From Uloborus plumipes (lineage: Eukaryota > Arthropoda > Arachnida > Araneae > Uloboridae), in NCBI GenBank assembly GCA_038373865.1, contig JAXGGA010002209.1, forward strand, positions 1 to 64,000: a stretch of DNA of 64,000 nt, given 5' to 3'. The position numbers and the translations under genes were made by a program. Below the pieces are notes generated by a model. The model saw only the letters and a program-made list of their open reading frames with translations. It made no database searches and was not told the origin of the DNA. Shown here piece after piece: positions 23,381 to 35,269 of this stretch (its first letter is position 1; each line of letters begins with the position of its first letter).

Positions 23381-23860
23381 CCCATTAATGCCTAGCGTCC
23401 CCTTTCAGGGACGGTCCAAAAAGAGTCTGAATTTTCCAAAAATGAGCATTTCACCCAAATAATAGTGTTCAATTATTACTTTGGTAAGGTTTCGATTCAC
23501 TATTAACAGATTGCAGCACACAATCATTGTAAAGTGTGGTCTGTAGAATGGCATCCTTCACAATCTCAAGAACAAAACGCTAAGTTTTAAAAATTATTCC
23601 TAACTTCCCAGTTTATGTTAATTGCTGCTTTTATTTCTTCTTATAAAATGTCTTTTTAAATATTATATCGTAGGCAGGAAAAAAAAACAGTAAAAAAAGT
23701 ACCCTCTGGTACCTAGCGTTCCTTTGTAGAGACGATTTTTCTTTTTTCAATAGAAAAATTATTTTTTACATCATATCTTAATTAGTTTTCCTGTTCATTA
23801 AACACTATTTGTAACCAGTATACAAAATATCTTTGGAAAAAAATATCAGGCATTAATGGG
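23381..23860. mobile_element. TTAA-flanked MITE (piggyBac-like), 480 bp
   Basis: CCCATTAATGCCT at the left and GGCATTAATGGG at the right, with TTAA on both sides (23377-23380 and 23861-23864). Other members are at 61575-62093 (inverted) and, heavily interrupted, 44779-51679. Interior landmarks shared by all three: ACGGTCC next to an AGGGACG-type repeat; GATTGCAGCACA; and ATATTATATCGTAGGCAG. Confidence 0.85.
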
Positions 23861-23864
23861 TTAA

Positions 23865-24892
23865 TTTTTGTCTCAAGAGCTCCTTTATCGCAGTGCGCCT
23901 AAACATCAGGTCTTACATAAACATAAGAATTGTGCAGTTTGCAAAGATGGGAAACACTTGAAGGAAGAAGAGATTTTTTTTCCCTCGCGACTAGTTTGGA
24001 TTTTAGCTCTGAAACTATTTCTAGGGATCTCATTTACTTGAAAACTATAGGATACAAGCAACAGTTGTGCAAATAAAACTTACATTTCATTAAATATTTT
24101 AATTTTTCAGTTCTTTTAAATTGAAATGTTTCGTAAATTTCAAATTTATTTTCATTTAAAGTTCTCGTAGCTGTTAGTAACAAAATTAATACTGAATTTA
24201 TCGTGTAATGAGTTAAAGTAAAATTTAATTATTCTAGAACCTGTGGTATTTCGACCAGTGTATGAACAGATGGCGATTTTTTGTTAAAAATAAGGTCTAA
24301 AAGGTTTTTCCTTGGATAAATTGGTGACAGTAATTTACTTCTATACAATTTTAAAAAGAAAATGACTAGACATTTTTTAAGATGACAAATTAGTTCTTTT
24401 TTAGCACGTTTGTAGTTCCCGGGAAGGATTTTAAAAATAAAACAAACTATTTTCTTACTTTTGTTATTATCTTCAATTACTGAAATTCATTGCTCTTATT
24501 CGTAAATAGTACGCACTGTTACAAAACTTTAGTGGAGAAGTAAGCCAAAAATGTTCTACAAGTATGTACTTGAGGACTACTTCGAGGTAAAATTATTTCC
24601 TTACAAGTTACATTAAAAATTTGAAGAAAGAATAAGATGACTTTTACAATAATTTAGCTATTCATTTTTACATATGCCTATGTTTTAGTATCACGTTATT
24701 TATTGATACAATTATTTACAATGCAATTCCTCAAATACGAGGAGAAGAGCAGGGAGAGGCAGATAAATAGATTAACAAAATAGATAAAACAAAAACATGG
24801 AGAAAAAAATGCAGCTCATGGCACTTTTGCGTTTGTCTAAAATTGAATTGATTGCTGTCAATCTAGAGTTTGCTCGTTACTAATGGTGCAGT
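23865..24892. other. AT-rich non-coding DNA, nothing recognised
   Basis: Ordinary AT-rich sequence between two MITEs with no supported feature. Confidence 0.5.
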
Positions 24893-24900
24893 CATTTAGG

Positions 24901-25189
24901 CAGGGGCGGATACAAGGGAGGGGCGATGGGGGAGATCGCCCCTCCCTTGAAGGCCGCTTCTCCAGAAGTTTTTCGACTTAGAAGTTCTAAAAAGGCAATT
25001 TTAGATGATCTTCGATGATACTATGAGAAATGGTTGGGATTTGGGGCTCTGATCTGGATTTTTTCGAAATTGAAGGCCGAAAAATTTATAATAAACATGT
25101 GTTAACTAGTATATGTGATAAAAAAGGGGGCAAGTAGAAAAAGAACAAACACTCGCCCCTCCCTTGAAGCATTTCTGGATCCGCCCTTG
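24901..25189 (+). mobile_element. hAT MITE, 289 bp (copy 2)
   Basis: Ends CAGGGGCGGATACAAG and CTGGATCCGCCCTTG with a perfect 8-bp duplication CATTTAGG (24893-24900 and 25190-25197). Subterminal GGGAGGGGCGAT and its complement form a second inverted pair. It aligns end to end with the inverted copy at 15580-15870. Confidence 0.9.
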
Positions 25190-25249
25190 CATTTAGGGCA
25201 GCTTTAAAGTATGCGATTCATCGTTATATCAACGTCATAAGTTTTAATA

Positions 25250-25563
25250 CACTGTAAAAAATAAATGCTATTTTTACTGTAAAGCCAGGTAATTTTATAG
25301 TAATAAACTAAAAATTTCTAATTTTAGTGATAAACTGCCAAATTGTTAATTTTACAGTTTATTTCCGAGTATTTTAAAGTTTTAAATTAGAACCTTGGCT
25401 GGCAGTATTATTCTGTTGTTTTTGCACTATAATATTGCTAAATTTTACTGCAATAAACTAAGTTGCTAGTTTTACAGTTTATTACCGTGCATTTCATAAT
25501 TTTACATTGGAACCTCGGCTGCTAGTATTATACTGTAAAAACAACAGTTCTTTTTTTGCAGTG
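25250..25563. mobile_element. CACTG-ended MITE, 314 bp
   Basis: The left end CACTGTAAAAAAT and right end TTTTTTGCAGTG are inverted. Inside, the module ACTGTAAAA...TTTTACAGTTTATTACCGTGCATTT...ACCTCGGCTG is present twice. A second, SINE-interrupted copy is at 44042-44768. CACTG-type ends recall Chapaev/CMC elements, but no target duplication is clear. Confidence 0.6.
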
Positions 25564-25564
25564 C

Positions 25565-25714
25565 ATATCTGTACCTCAGAACCAGACTAACGTAAGTCCA
25601 TTTTCGTCATTTTTCGGTAGAGGGGAAAAACGATTGTCGAATACATCGTTTTTCCCTTCTACTGAAAAATGACGAAAATGGACTTACGTTAGTCTGGTTC
25701 TGAGGTACAGATAT
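25565..25714. mobile_element. Compact foldback MITE, 150 bp
   Basis: Arms of about 65 bp run from ATATCTGTACCTCAG inward through ACTAACGTAAGTCC and are nearly perfect inverted copies, with a short central loop (about 25634-25648). It starts two bases after the CACTG-ended MITE. One isolated half lies at about 43217-43288. Confidence 0.85.
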
Positions 25715-25791
25715 CTGCTTTCAAAGAAAGGGCAAGGTTATTTCATTTTTGTACTTTTTACTTTACAAAATAAATTGTCTGCACTATAGAC

Positions 25792-27578
25792 CAGGGGTGG
25801 CCCACTTTTTTAGGGAGAGTGCCACTATCTGGAAAGAAAAAGCTCAGCGTGCCACATTGTATTTTTCCAACAAACTGAAAATTTTTAAAAAGTTAAAAAT
25901 AGATTTTAGGCTAGCTGACTATGTAATTCTTACGCAAATAAAATATTTTTCCTCGTAAATCTTAGCAATTGAAATCTAATTGATAATAAGGATAAAACAA
26001 GTCCGAACCTAAGAGTTATTGTTAATAAACACTTTTATAAGTTCTGACAGTTGGCTTATGCATAAAAAGAAACAAATAGCATTAAACATTCTACTCTAAA
26101 AATTAAACAGTCTGTACTTAATGTGGTTTATGAGTCTGCATCTTTTTTACCAAGTCTTTAGTTTTAGGATTACTTCTTGAGAATCCTAAGAAGTTTAAGC
26201 GTTTTAAGTGCTGTCAATTAATATTCAACGGTATTTAGATTTTTCTGCATTCATAACAAACAATATTTGTTTAGGAGCGCATTTTGAACCAAATCTACAA
26301 CAGCAACAGATGGCTAAAGAATGCAAATGTAAAAAAAAAAAAAAAAAAAAGTTGTTGATTTCTTCAACAACTTTTTTTCAAATTTTCAAATTTCTACTTT
26401 ACGTAGAGGAAGTGAGCTCTTACATTTGATTACCAATGCAAAAGGTGAGTAATTCTGATTTCAATTTCAGAAGGGTAACAAGTAGTGTCTTGCAGAGAAA
26501 TAGACAAATAATTTGAAAAGATCAGCATTTTTTTTTGTGATCCTGAAAATAATTGAACCTAACACTGAATGTATACTTTAAATAGGTGTAAAATTTTCTC
26601 CATATATCATTGGAAAATTGTTAAATTTGGGTTCATACTTTCAGTATTAAATTTAATGTTTTATGCTTTTTTCTCCTAAGTAGAGAGAAAGAAACAGAAG
26701 TTTCATCATAAAAGAGTGTAGATGGCTTGTACTAGTTTCGAAAACTTTTTTGTACTATCTTAATTTAAATTACTTAAACGCCGGATAATAAGAGATGACA
26801 TTGCTAAATTCATTTGCTATTCTTCATTCCTAAGTAGCAAGTCCTCATTGCTGTCCTTCCAGACATTTTTAAAACACTCCCTAAAATTCTAAAATCTTAT
26901 GACTATTTTTCCTTTGGACAGCTATTGCACATTTCAATGAAGGAGCAACTTGCCATGCTCTCCTCTTTCTCCTGGGAAAAGTCCCCAAAACATTCAGAGC
27001 TTTAATTCGTAGTTTGTTAATATAGTGAACTCTACAGTATCATTCTTTGGCAAGAAGTTTGTGATAAATAATTCGATGATACTTATGAAGTTTTTTCCCC
27101 AAATTATTTTCAAATAATGTAACAAAAACAATTTAAGGATCTTCATTTGTGCAACCATACAGAATTTTGTGTAATCTGGTTTCTTAATTTTACTTGCAGA
27201 GTTAACTTTAAAAAAAAATCCTCACTCGTAGCTGAAACTATTGCAGATCAAGAATCCATCGAAAGTTTCATTTGTGTCAAGCACAAATATGCTTTACAAA
27301 GCATTGTCTGTAGCGTCACAACTTTCGTTGGATGTCCGAAGCTAACGCTAAGTACTTTGCAATATTGTAGTTAAGACAATTTGTCAGCCATCCTCTTGTC
27401 ACTTAATCGACATAATATCATTATATTTATCAGTTTAAGGGTTTTAGTTTTTATCAATATTTTTGAGATCGACATTTTTTCCGCAATTTTGAAAATTTTC
27501 AAAAAAGTCTTCGCGTGCCACTGTTACTGTTCTGCCGTGCCACATCGTGGCACGCGTGCCGCGGGTTGGCCACCCCTG
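25792..27578. mobile_element. hAT element, 1.8 kb, decayed
   Basis: CAGGGGTGGCCCAC and GTTGGCCACCCCTG form the ends. Flanks CTATAGAC (25784-25791) and CTCTAGAC (27579-27586) are an 8-bp duplication with one mismatch. Subterminal GTGCCAC motifs repeat at both ends, as is usual for hAT transposase sites. The interior frames (26208-26429 and 27147-27374) do not show a recognisable hAT dimerisation or DDE region, so I call it a decayed or non-autonomous copy. Confidence 0.8.
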
Positions 27579-28139
27579 CTCTAGACAGTTCAATGCGTAA
27601 TTCATTGATTCTAAAGATGCCGCATGGAAACTAAATGAGAGCCCTGATTTAAAGGTATCAACATTTCTTACTCTGCATTCCGACATTCAATGCAGTATAG
27701 TAACTGTAATAAGAATCTTGCGATGTAGAAAAATAAAAATGGGGAGACTTTAAACATTTAAAAATTTTATTTATTCTTTGTTTAATGTAGCATTACTTTA
27801 ATAAATACTTTATTTTGCATACATTATACAGTTCAAAGTGACTCTGTGTTCCAGGATAATTTTTGTATCTGCTTAACAACACGCTTCAAATAGTTTTAAT
27901 AATTATAATCTACTTACATGAAAAACTGAATACCTTTCTATCTTTCTTTCTTTATTTTTATGTCATGCATCTTTTTCCTGAATACAATAGAACTGAAAGT
28001 CGTACCAGGTACAGATAGATTGGTAATTTTTCAGGCTTCACTAGTTTAAATTTATATAATTATACGATTTTAATTAACGAAGATACCAATTAATAAGAAG
28101 TCAAATTTAAAGCGGTTGGTATGAAGGCTTAACTAAATC

Positions 28140-29290
28140 CAAGGCTTCACTAGATAGCATTTTATACAGGCTGCTTCATTTGATCAAAATCCTTGGGATA
28201 AAAACGGTGGTCCTTGTCCAGCGACATCTATCGAATTTTATGGTAACTAACATTTCAACAAATCAGATAATAAAAGACAAAATTAAAAGTTAATTTGTTG
28301 GAGACCATTTTACAATTTGGCATTCAATTCTATTTTACTATATTTTAACGTTATTTAATAGCTTGTTTTATTTGTTGGTTTATTCTGCATTTTAATTGGT
28401 TAGCGAATTATTTTTCATTTTAATTGATTTTAATTATTATTTAACTATGAAACGACACTGGCACCGCAGAGCGATAAATGGCGAATCTATTCGCCAAGCG
28501 AGCCAATACTACCAACGGGTTGCCCTAGAACTTTTTAAAATTAAGTCCACAGTTCGCCATGATTTAGTCGCAATGGTCGTCGGTGTATTGTAATTTTGTT
28601 TTGTTTTGTTTTCGTAGTTTTGTTGTTCTGTAGTACTAAGCGGGTATATCCCCATTTCGTTGTTGTGAAGATAATTCGTTAAAATATGTTTCGTTGTCAA
28701 TCGTCTTCGCTGAACACCATCGCTTTTACAGTACATTTCGAATAGATTCGCCATTTATCGCTCTGATGGGTCAACGCTATCAAAATGAACATCTGAGCTT
28801 TTGCGTAGCAATTAAGATCGTGTGAGCAACAATAATGAAACAAAATAGTAAATAGAACAATATTATTTTATTGCTACATTTTTATTTATCGGCTGCGAAT
28901 TTAAGTGTATATTTTATTAATGCAGATATGTCAAAATTGAACGCCATTGCTATATGTTGCTAATTCGAAGAAAGTAAACAGATGAATGAATGTCGTATGA
29001 CTGAATGACCAACTTTACCTGAAAAGGGAATTTATTTCCCCTAAGGAGAAGTACTAATAAGGCCTTCGGCATCAATTCACTGTGTACTCCACTTCAGTTA
29101 ACTATATCAATATTTTTTAACCCTTAAAGATAGGATAAACATCACTTTTTTCTGCAGAAACCAATATGCTAATAAATGTAAAAAAACATTTGGGTGGTCC
29201 TCGTTCAGCGCTCTCTAGCGGGCAAATCTTTACCATTGATGTTTTGAGTAATGAAGCAGCCTGTATAAAACGCTATCTAGTGAACCCTTG
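28140..29290. mobile_element. hAT-like TIR element, 1.15 kb, nested
   Basis: Terminal repeats of about 40 bp: CAAGGCTTCACTAGATAGC, then TTTTATACAGGCTGCTTCATT, with two or three mismatches between ends. The 7-bp flank CTAAATC is duplicated (28133-28139 and 29291-29297), possibly 8 bp with one mismatch. CA-type ends and a 7-8-bp duplication favour hAT. A third element is nested at 28467-28765. Confidence 0.75.
28467..28765. mobile_element. 299-bp MITE with 27-bp terminal repeats
   Basis: CAGAGCGATAAATGGCGAAT and its perfect complement close both ends. No matching flank was found, which may mean a deletion next to one end. The 28396-28593 frame runs into the left terminal repeat and is probably not a gene. 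Confidence 0.75.
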
Positions 29291-29463
29291 CTAAATCAAA
29301 CATGAAACTCATTAGCGGGTCACGTACGTAGAATGTCTTAAAATCTTATGAACATTAAACTATATCAAATAATATAGCATCAGAATGAGGTAAAAGTTGG
29401 GGGTTGGGGGACGTTATGCATCAACATGCCGCCCGAATCTAATCTAGCTGCTGTGGCAGCTAG

Positions 29464-29954
29464 TTATTTCTTAAATTTTGAATAACTTTCTCATACTTTG
29501 AGAGTTTTCCGTCAGTTTTATGCCAATCGACACTATACCACTATTAAAAAAATGGGATGGTGAAAAGTAGAGAAATTGTGTCTCAAAGTAACGCGGATTG
29601 ACATTACTAATTTCAACTGCGTTGTTTTTCAGCTTTGGTATCAAGGTAACTCACGAATCTTACACTTCCGTTTCCTTCCTACAGCCTCTGTTCCGATCTT
29701 ATTTTAAGAAAATACTTACGTCCAAAGAGTATGACGTCAATATATTTACGTCAAGAACCATTTTCTTATCAAATCGAACCCAAAATGAGACATTAAAAGG
29801 AGGTTAAAAACAAATTGATACATTGATGACGTAGATTTTAAAAATGATTCGCATTGAATAAGTTTTCTGCATCTTACCTGTCTGTAAGAAGCAAAAAAAA
29901 AAAAAAAATAAATAAAATAAAATCTTCACTACCCATTTTTCAAAAATGGAAGAA
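29464..29954. other. AT-rich non-coding DNA with one CRE-like site
   Basis: A TGACGTCA palindrome lies near 29731, followed by a TTTACGTCA half-match near 29745. An A-tract is at about 29894-29907. Otherwise nothing is recognised. Confidence 0.45.
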
Positions 29955-30250
29955 AAAGAATTACTTCTTTCCTAGGCTAAATTACGAATCATAATGATAA
30001 AAAATCGCTTTGAAAGAATATTAAAAAAAAGAAGAGCATCAGTATGTCCACAATCGATGTGTCCTATAATAACGTTATGCCATCATCAAAGAAAATGGCG
30101 CAAAAAGAACATAAATGCGCCTGAATGATCTGCCAAAGAACACATAAAAACTGTCATAAACAGACTGATTTTGTTGTAACTCAAATTTTCATTTTATCTC
30201 CAGATGATGATTAATGTTTATTTCAGTTGCGAGTTAAAGTATTTATTTAT
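29955..30250. promoter_or_regulatory. Candidate intronic regulatory block, copy 2
   Basis: Diverged, more AT-rich relative of about 22240-22500. Shared blocks in the same order and orientation: AATCATAATGATAAAAAATC; CAATCGATG; ATCATCAAAGAAAATG; CATAAAAACTGTCATAAAC followed by AGACTGATTT. The lack of terminal repeats or flank duplication makes a transposon less likely, though not excluded. Confidence 0.35.
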
Positions 30251-33200
30251 TTTACTCTCGCTATTTTCTCCGTGTTAAATAAAATGACTTTCGAAAGGGA
30301 TTCATAAGTGCCATCAGCTTTTCTTTTTAATTCCTGATTCACATTTCTCATTGAATTTGTTTTAGTTAATTGGCTTTGAAGTGACTGAGCTTTTTAAATA
30401 ATGATTGGAATTGCAAAGAACTAGAAAGTTTATTTAAAGAATTTTTATCCTTACATTTAGTTTGAAGAATTTCTATAGCTGCAATATTCGCAAAAGCGAG
30501 ACATTTCTCTTTGTTTTTGAGCAATGACAATTTACTATTTATTTTAATTTTTTATTACACATAAACACACGCCTGCACACTAGGACTGGGTCATATATCG
30601 AAATATAGCCAGATATCGCTATATATATTCAATACCACGGGAACAATATTCCGATTTCTATCAGTCCGATACATCGTAGGACCGATATATCATTAGAATA
30701 ATGCCTTAAAAATTCATAATCTTTTATAGTTCTGTGTCCTTAATGAGTGCACCATGCCTTCATACTTTTTCGGATTTCTTGAAAGTATAACAGATTTTGA
30801 TATCTTTTTCCTTTTTTCAAATTACAAGCAAAATCTAACAGTTTGAATTTCGTAAAAAAAATGTATCCCTCCAGTTTTGGCACTAAAAGACTTATGTGTG
30901 CAACGCGATGCCGTGCTTAAAGTCAAAAAGTTTGGAAGACGTCGACAAGCTGTAACTTTCATCTCCATCCAATCAAGAAGAAGATATCGATATTGGAAAC
31001 AAAACTTTTATTTACGTTTCTGTCTGTGCAATATGCCGAAAGGATGTGGTATTCTCCCACGGCACGACAGTGGTAGTTCTATTTAACTCACTGGATCAAG
31101 TGAATGATATCGATATTCAAAAGAAAACTGGTCTTTATTGTGCTTTTCTGTCTCTGCAATTGATATTCCAAAAAAAAAAAAAAAATGTTATTTTCAATTC
31201 GATCTATAGCTCTAACTAGCTTGACTGACCATTTGTGAAAGTAAACCGGTTGCGTCATCTTTTGGCATCGATACTAAGATATCAGAATTGAGGAACATAT
31301 ACTTTCCTCTCAAAATAGATTATTTAACACGATATGACTATGACTGATCGAGCATATATTTCAGAATTAGGAGTTTACTAGGTAATAAGCGTTTTGTAGA
31401 AAACGTGATTTAACTAGAAGCCCCCTTATAATAAGGACACTTCGTTCAATTTTACCAAGCCTCCCCCCCCCCCATGCAGAAAAAAAAATGGCCAACTCCT
31501 AATAAAGTAACTAACATCCTTTAAAAATTATTTTCTAAAAATTTTCAATGTTTTAGTCTGTGCCATGCCCTCCCCCCTCCAGTGGGCAACCCTGCTATAC
31601 CTATTATTATTAGAATTAATTGCTGGAGTTCCCTTACTTTTAGCTTTCACCTTGTATTTTTAACGCATATCAATATTATATTTTACTGGTACGCGTCGTA
31701 AATTTTGACCAATATTCTACAGCGAAATTACAGGCTTGATGCCCATCTTACACTAAGCCTCCCCAATCGGCACAGGAGCAGTTTAAAAGTTTTTCCAAAT
31801 GAGACGCTCGAGCGACAAAGTTGAAATAGAATCTTTCAACTTAATTACACTTTTCTGTTGTCTTCGCCATCCGCGAAGGTAAACACAAAAGGATTTAGAA
31901 AGAATACCAACTAGAAGGAAAACAAAGGACGACTCGAGAACTGCGTCGACGTTCTAAATCGAAATCGGGGTGGCGTGGGAAGCGAACATATGTTTCGGAT
32001 GGTCTTCTCCTACTGTTAAGAGTTCGGCGACTATGCATTTTCTTTACGAAAAATTCCATTCTGCTCTTTTTACTTCCCCCATTATGAGGAGAAACAGAGT
32101 TCTTAAGAAAATGCAATCTTCTGAGACTTTTAAAAGCATTTTTTTCGAACGGTTATTGTTAAGGATACAGAAATCCAGGACAACTTTGATCTAATTTTTC
32201 TCGCTGTTTATAGATAAATGCCTCACTCCAATTTAATAATTGAAAGGTTTGGAGGATGAAGGAGCAATGTTTTTGAAAATACAACCTTAACAATGGTAAG
32301 CAATGGACACAGGTAAGTAAATAAAGCTTGGTATAATAAAACCGTGAGGAGATGGCACCTGTCAATCAAATGAGAAATCAAGTCCATTCCTTAAAATAGG
32401 TAAAGAAGGTAAAAAAACCATGTGTGCCATGTTTGTGAGTTTCGTGAAATTTTGGCGATGTGACGTTCTTTGTAAAAGATGAAATAACTCTTTGACCGAA
32501 ATAATGAGGCCGAAAAAGAGGCAACATTCGTAGCAAACCATTCTAAATTTATCGTCTGCAACATTTCTTTTATTGCATTGTAATTTATTCCAATATAAAT
32601 TGCAGTCAATATCTTGAGCGAGAGAATTTGATTTTTAATTTATTGTTTGCTGGTTGATTTCTGTTGATGTTTATTGTTTTTATTATCATTGCGAAGAATA
32701 ACGTACGAAATTTCGGTGAGTAACACTTAAAAGTTTTAGAATCAATTGAATTTTTTTACAAAAAGGTGCTCCAAATATATTTTCGCTAAGTGATTATTTC
32801 ATATTGGAATGTAATTTGCAGCAGTTACTGCTTTTGGTGGCGGAAAAGTGAAAATGACAAGATTTACGTTCTTTATTGTAACCCTACTCTCGCCAATTTT
32901 TACTTAAAATTATCTATCGGAGGCGTTGCTGTCTTTGACCAATGGCTGTTCGAAGAGGTAAAACCAAGGTCCACCCACTTTCTTAGAATATGACGTGTCC
33001 AATAAGACAGCTGTTTCGACAGCACAAAATTAAAATATTTTAACCTCTTTGGCTAATTTCTTAAAATGGGTGGAGTATTCGAGCTATGCTAGAACCAGTA
33101 ACACATTTGTGAATCCGTTCTTCAGTTTTCCTCTACTTTATCACCCCTTCAGAAAAATAAACAATTCTAAAAAAGTAGGAGTCAAGTGCCATCTCGTCAA

Positions 33201-33557
33201 AGCCAGACTTTACATCAAACAGTAGATGCCAATAGACCAATTTCATACGCACACTAATGACAAAACCAGAAAACAATAAAGCTGCAACAACTGCAACAAT
33301 AAAACTTTGAACTTGAATTACTCGCAATTTGGGTTTTGTTACAAAACCCTTTCATAACCTAAGCTCTTCAATTTTATTACATACATTGTTTTGAAGTTGA
33401 AGAAAAGGCCTAAAGTATTGTCATTGTTTAGTTATCCAAAATTCAGAAATGATATAGAAATCAATCAAAATGAAAATCATTAACGTAGTTTAAAATTACA
33501 CTGATGGATACAGCTCTTTCGAAATATGCCAGAAATGTAACGGAAATAAATGTTTTA
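30251..33557. other. Non-coding stretch with scattered fragments
   Basis: A hAT-like beginning CACTAGGACTGGGTCATATATCG is at 30576 without a matching end. A-tracts occur at 31171 and C-tracts at about 31462. A CpG-richer patch at 31690-32000 could be conserved non-coding DNA. A weak inverted pair (TCCACCCA near 32971, TGGGTGGA near 33068) may be a small MITE. No exon is supported. Confidence 0.4.
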
Positions 33558-34840
33558 TGAGGGCTGTCTGAAAAGTTTCCGACCTAACATAGGTCAAATA
33601 TTTTTATCGTTCAAACTGGCTGTTACTTTTTGACATAGTCTCCTTGTAAGTCCACACACGTCATTCAATAATGCTCCCATTCCTTTTAACCCATCCAAAA
33701 GTAGTGATGAAAATGTGTCCTCAAAAAAGCTGTTGACAAAGTTTAGGACCTCCTCATATGACGAAAACCTTTGTCCTTCAAGTGCTTCTTTCAGCTTAGG
33801 GACCAAGAAAGGGTCCCTTGTGGCCAGGTCTGGTGAGTAGGGTGGGTGTTCAACGATTTCGAGCCTTAACTCGTGAATTTTGGCCATTGAAACCACTGAG
33901 GTGTGAGCAGGAGCATTTTCTTGATGAAAAAGAACTTTTTTCTTTTTCAAATACGGCCGTTTTTCTTCTAATTCCTCCTTCAATTTGTCAAGGAGAGTAG
34001 AATAGTATGCTCCTGTTATGGCTTTTCCCATTTTAAGGTAGTCAATGAGTATCACTCCATGGCTATCCCAGAAAACGGTCGGCATCACTTTTCCCGTAGA
34101 AGGAACTGTTTTGGCCTTTTTTGGAGCTGTTCTCACTTTGCAGTCCATTGTTTTGACTGCGTTTTTGTTTCTGGAGTGTATTGATGAATCCAGGTTTCAT
34201 CCACAGTGATAATTCGTCAGAAAAGCTCTGGTTTATTGTGCCAGAAGTGCGCTGCAAATGTTCATTTGGACACTTTTCTGGTCAAATTGAGCAAACGCGG
34301 CAGTCAAAGTGCAGCCAGCTTCCGCGTGCTTAATTTCTAATTTAAAATGTGACATGCGCATTCGTTAGAGATATTCATAGTTTCTTCTATATATCTCACC
34401 TTCAATCTGCGTCATCCAGTACCATTTGGTGAGCTTTAGCAATGTGTTCATCAGTGGTAGCAGTTTTGGGTCGACCTGAGGGTTCATGAACACTCAAGCT
34501 GGTACGGCCAAGTTTAAATTCCGCTACCCAAAATTTTACGGTTGTAAACGATGGTGCAGAGTCCCCATACACAGAGTCCAACTCCTTTTTAATTTGTGCA
34601 GGCGTATTTCCTTTTTAAAACAAGTATCGAATCAGAGCTTGATATTAGATTTTTTTCCATTTTCAAAAAAAACTGTTGGAGCAACTCACTAGTATAGCTG
34701 TCACGCACACAATTTGAACTAAAAATAGCCAAAATTACTGTTCCAAGTTTCCAAAAGACTCCTTAATAAGAACATATCTCTTTGTTTCATAAGTTTTGCC
34801 CTTTTCATATCGAGCTCGGAAACTTTTCAGACAGCCCTCG
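33558..34840 (-). mobile_element. Mariner element, 1283 bp, decayed
   Basis: Terminal repeats GAGGGCTGTCTGAAAAG continuing TTTCCGA are inverted at the two ends, with a TA dinucleotide on each side (33556-33557 and 34841-34842). The length is typical of a full-length mariner. Transposase remains lie on the minus strand. Confidence 0.93.
33594..34660 (-). pseudogene. Mariner transposase, inactivated
   Basis: This gene cut and pasted the element through an RNase H-like D,D34D catalytic domain with an N-terminal helix-turn-helix. Recognisable in order on the minus strand: an HTH-linker region near 34440-34640 (including SGRPKTATT); the VDETWIH motif near 34190, with the first catalytic Asp at 34199-34201; QNAPAHTS-type text read here as HQENAPAHTS; and RDPFLVP with the third Asp at 33813-33815. 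The second catalytic position (33918-33920) codes Glu instead of Asp, with the 34-residue spacing preserved. A frameshift separates VDETW from the longest frame (33597-34148), and stops and deletions break the region between HTH and VDETW. It is clearly dead. Confidence 0.92.
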
Positions 34841-34842
34841 TA

Positions 34843-35269
34843 TATTATTTCTCTAGCTTGTTGTCGATTACCATACCAATTCGGTTACCAAGAATTAGAA
34901 AGCTAAGCCGCAAAAACGCGGTTGGATCGAGCGTTTTGCTTATATTGTTAACGGCGTAAGTTCGAATATGGGCAGAAATGTCATTTTACTGGTTCTTTTT
35001 CTTTAGAAGAATTCTATTCCAACTTTCTATTAAAATATAATTTATTTATCATTGGTGGGTTTTTTTCGCTTATTTATTTATTTAATTATTTTGTCTGTTT
35101 GTGGCATGATTTTAGTAATACATCACAAACTTCAAAATTAAGACATTTTAAAGATTTTTTTCTCCGCTATCCGAGCGAAACATAAATAACAGCTCACACT
35201 TTTTCTGTTGTTAAAAAAATCACTCTAAAAACCGTGTTTCTGCATTCCTTCTGTCAAGTTCAAATGTTT
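34843..35269. other. AT-rich non-coding DNA
   Basis: A loosely tRNA-like string lies near 34905-34980, too weak to annotate. Otherwise nothing is recognised. Confidence 0.4.

Larger units (their letters stand above)
27909..29463 (+). mobile_element. Helitron, family 4 copy carrying a nested TIR element
   Basis: It starts A|TCTACTTACATGAAAAAC and ends with hairpin GCTGC-TGT-GGCAGC then CTAG|T. The interior matches the 16294-17092 copy (TATAATTATACGATTTTAATTA; CAACATGCCGC). A 1.15-kb TIR element interrupts it at 28140-29290. Removing it restores the order ACTAAATC-AAACATGAAACTC. Confidence 0.75.

Noticed and set aside
30576..31390. hAT element starting CACTAGGACTGGGTC
   Set aside because: The start resembles hAT ends with ATATATCGATAT motifs, but no matching right end or 8-bp duplication was found.
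32971..33075. Small MITE with CCACCCA ends
   Set aside because: Inverted similarity is too short and imperfect to be confident, and there is no clear target duplication.
34905..34985. tRNA-like string with GTAAGTTCGAATATGGGC
   Set aside because: A B-box resemblance only. No matching A box or cloverleaf stems at the right spacing.
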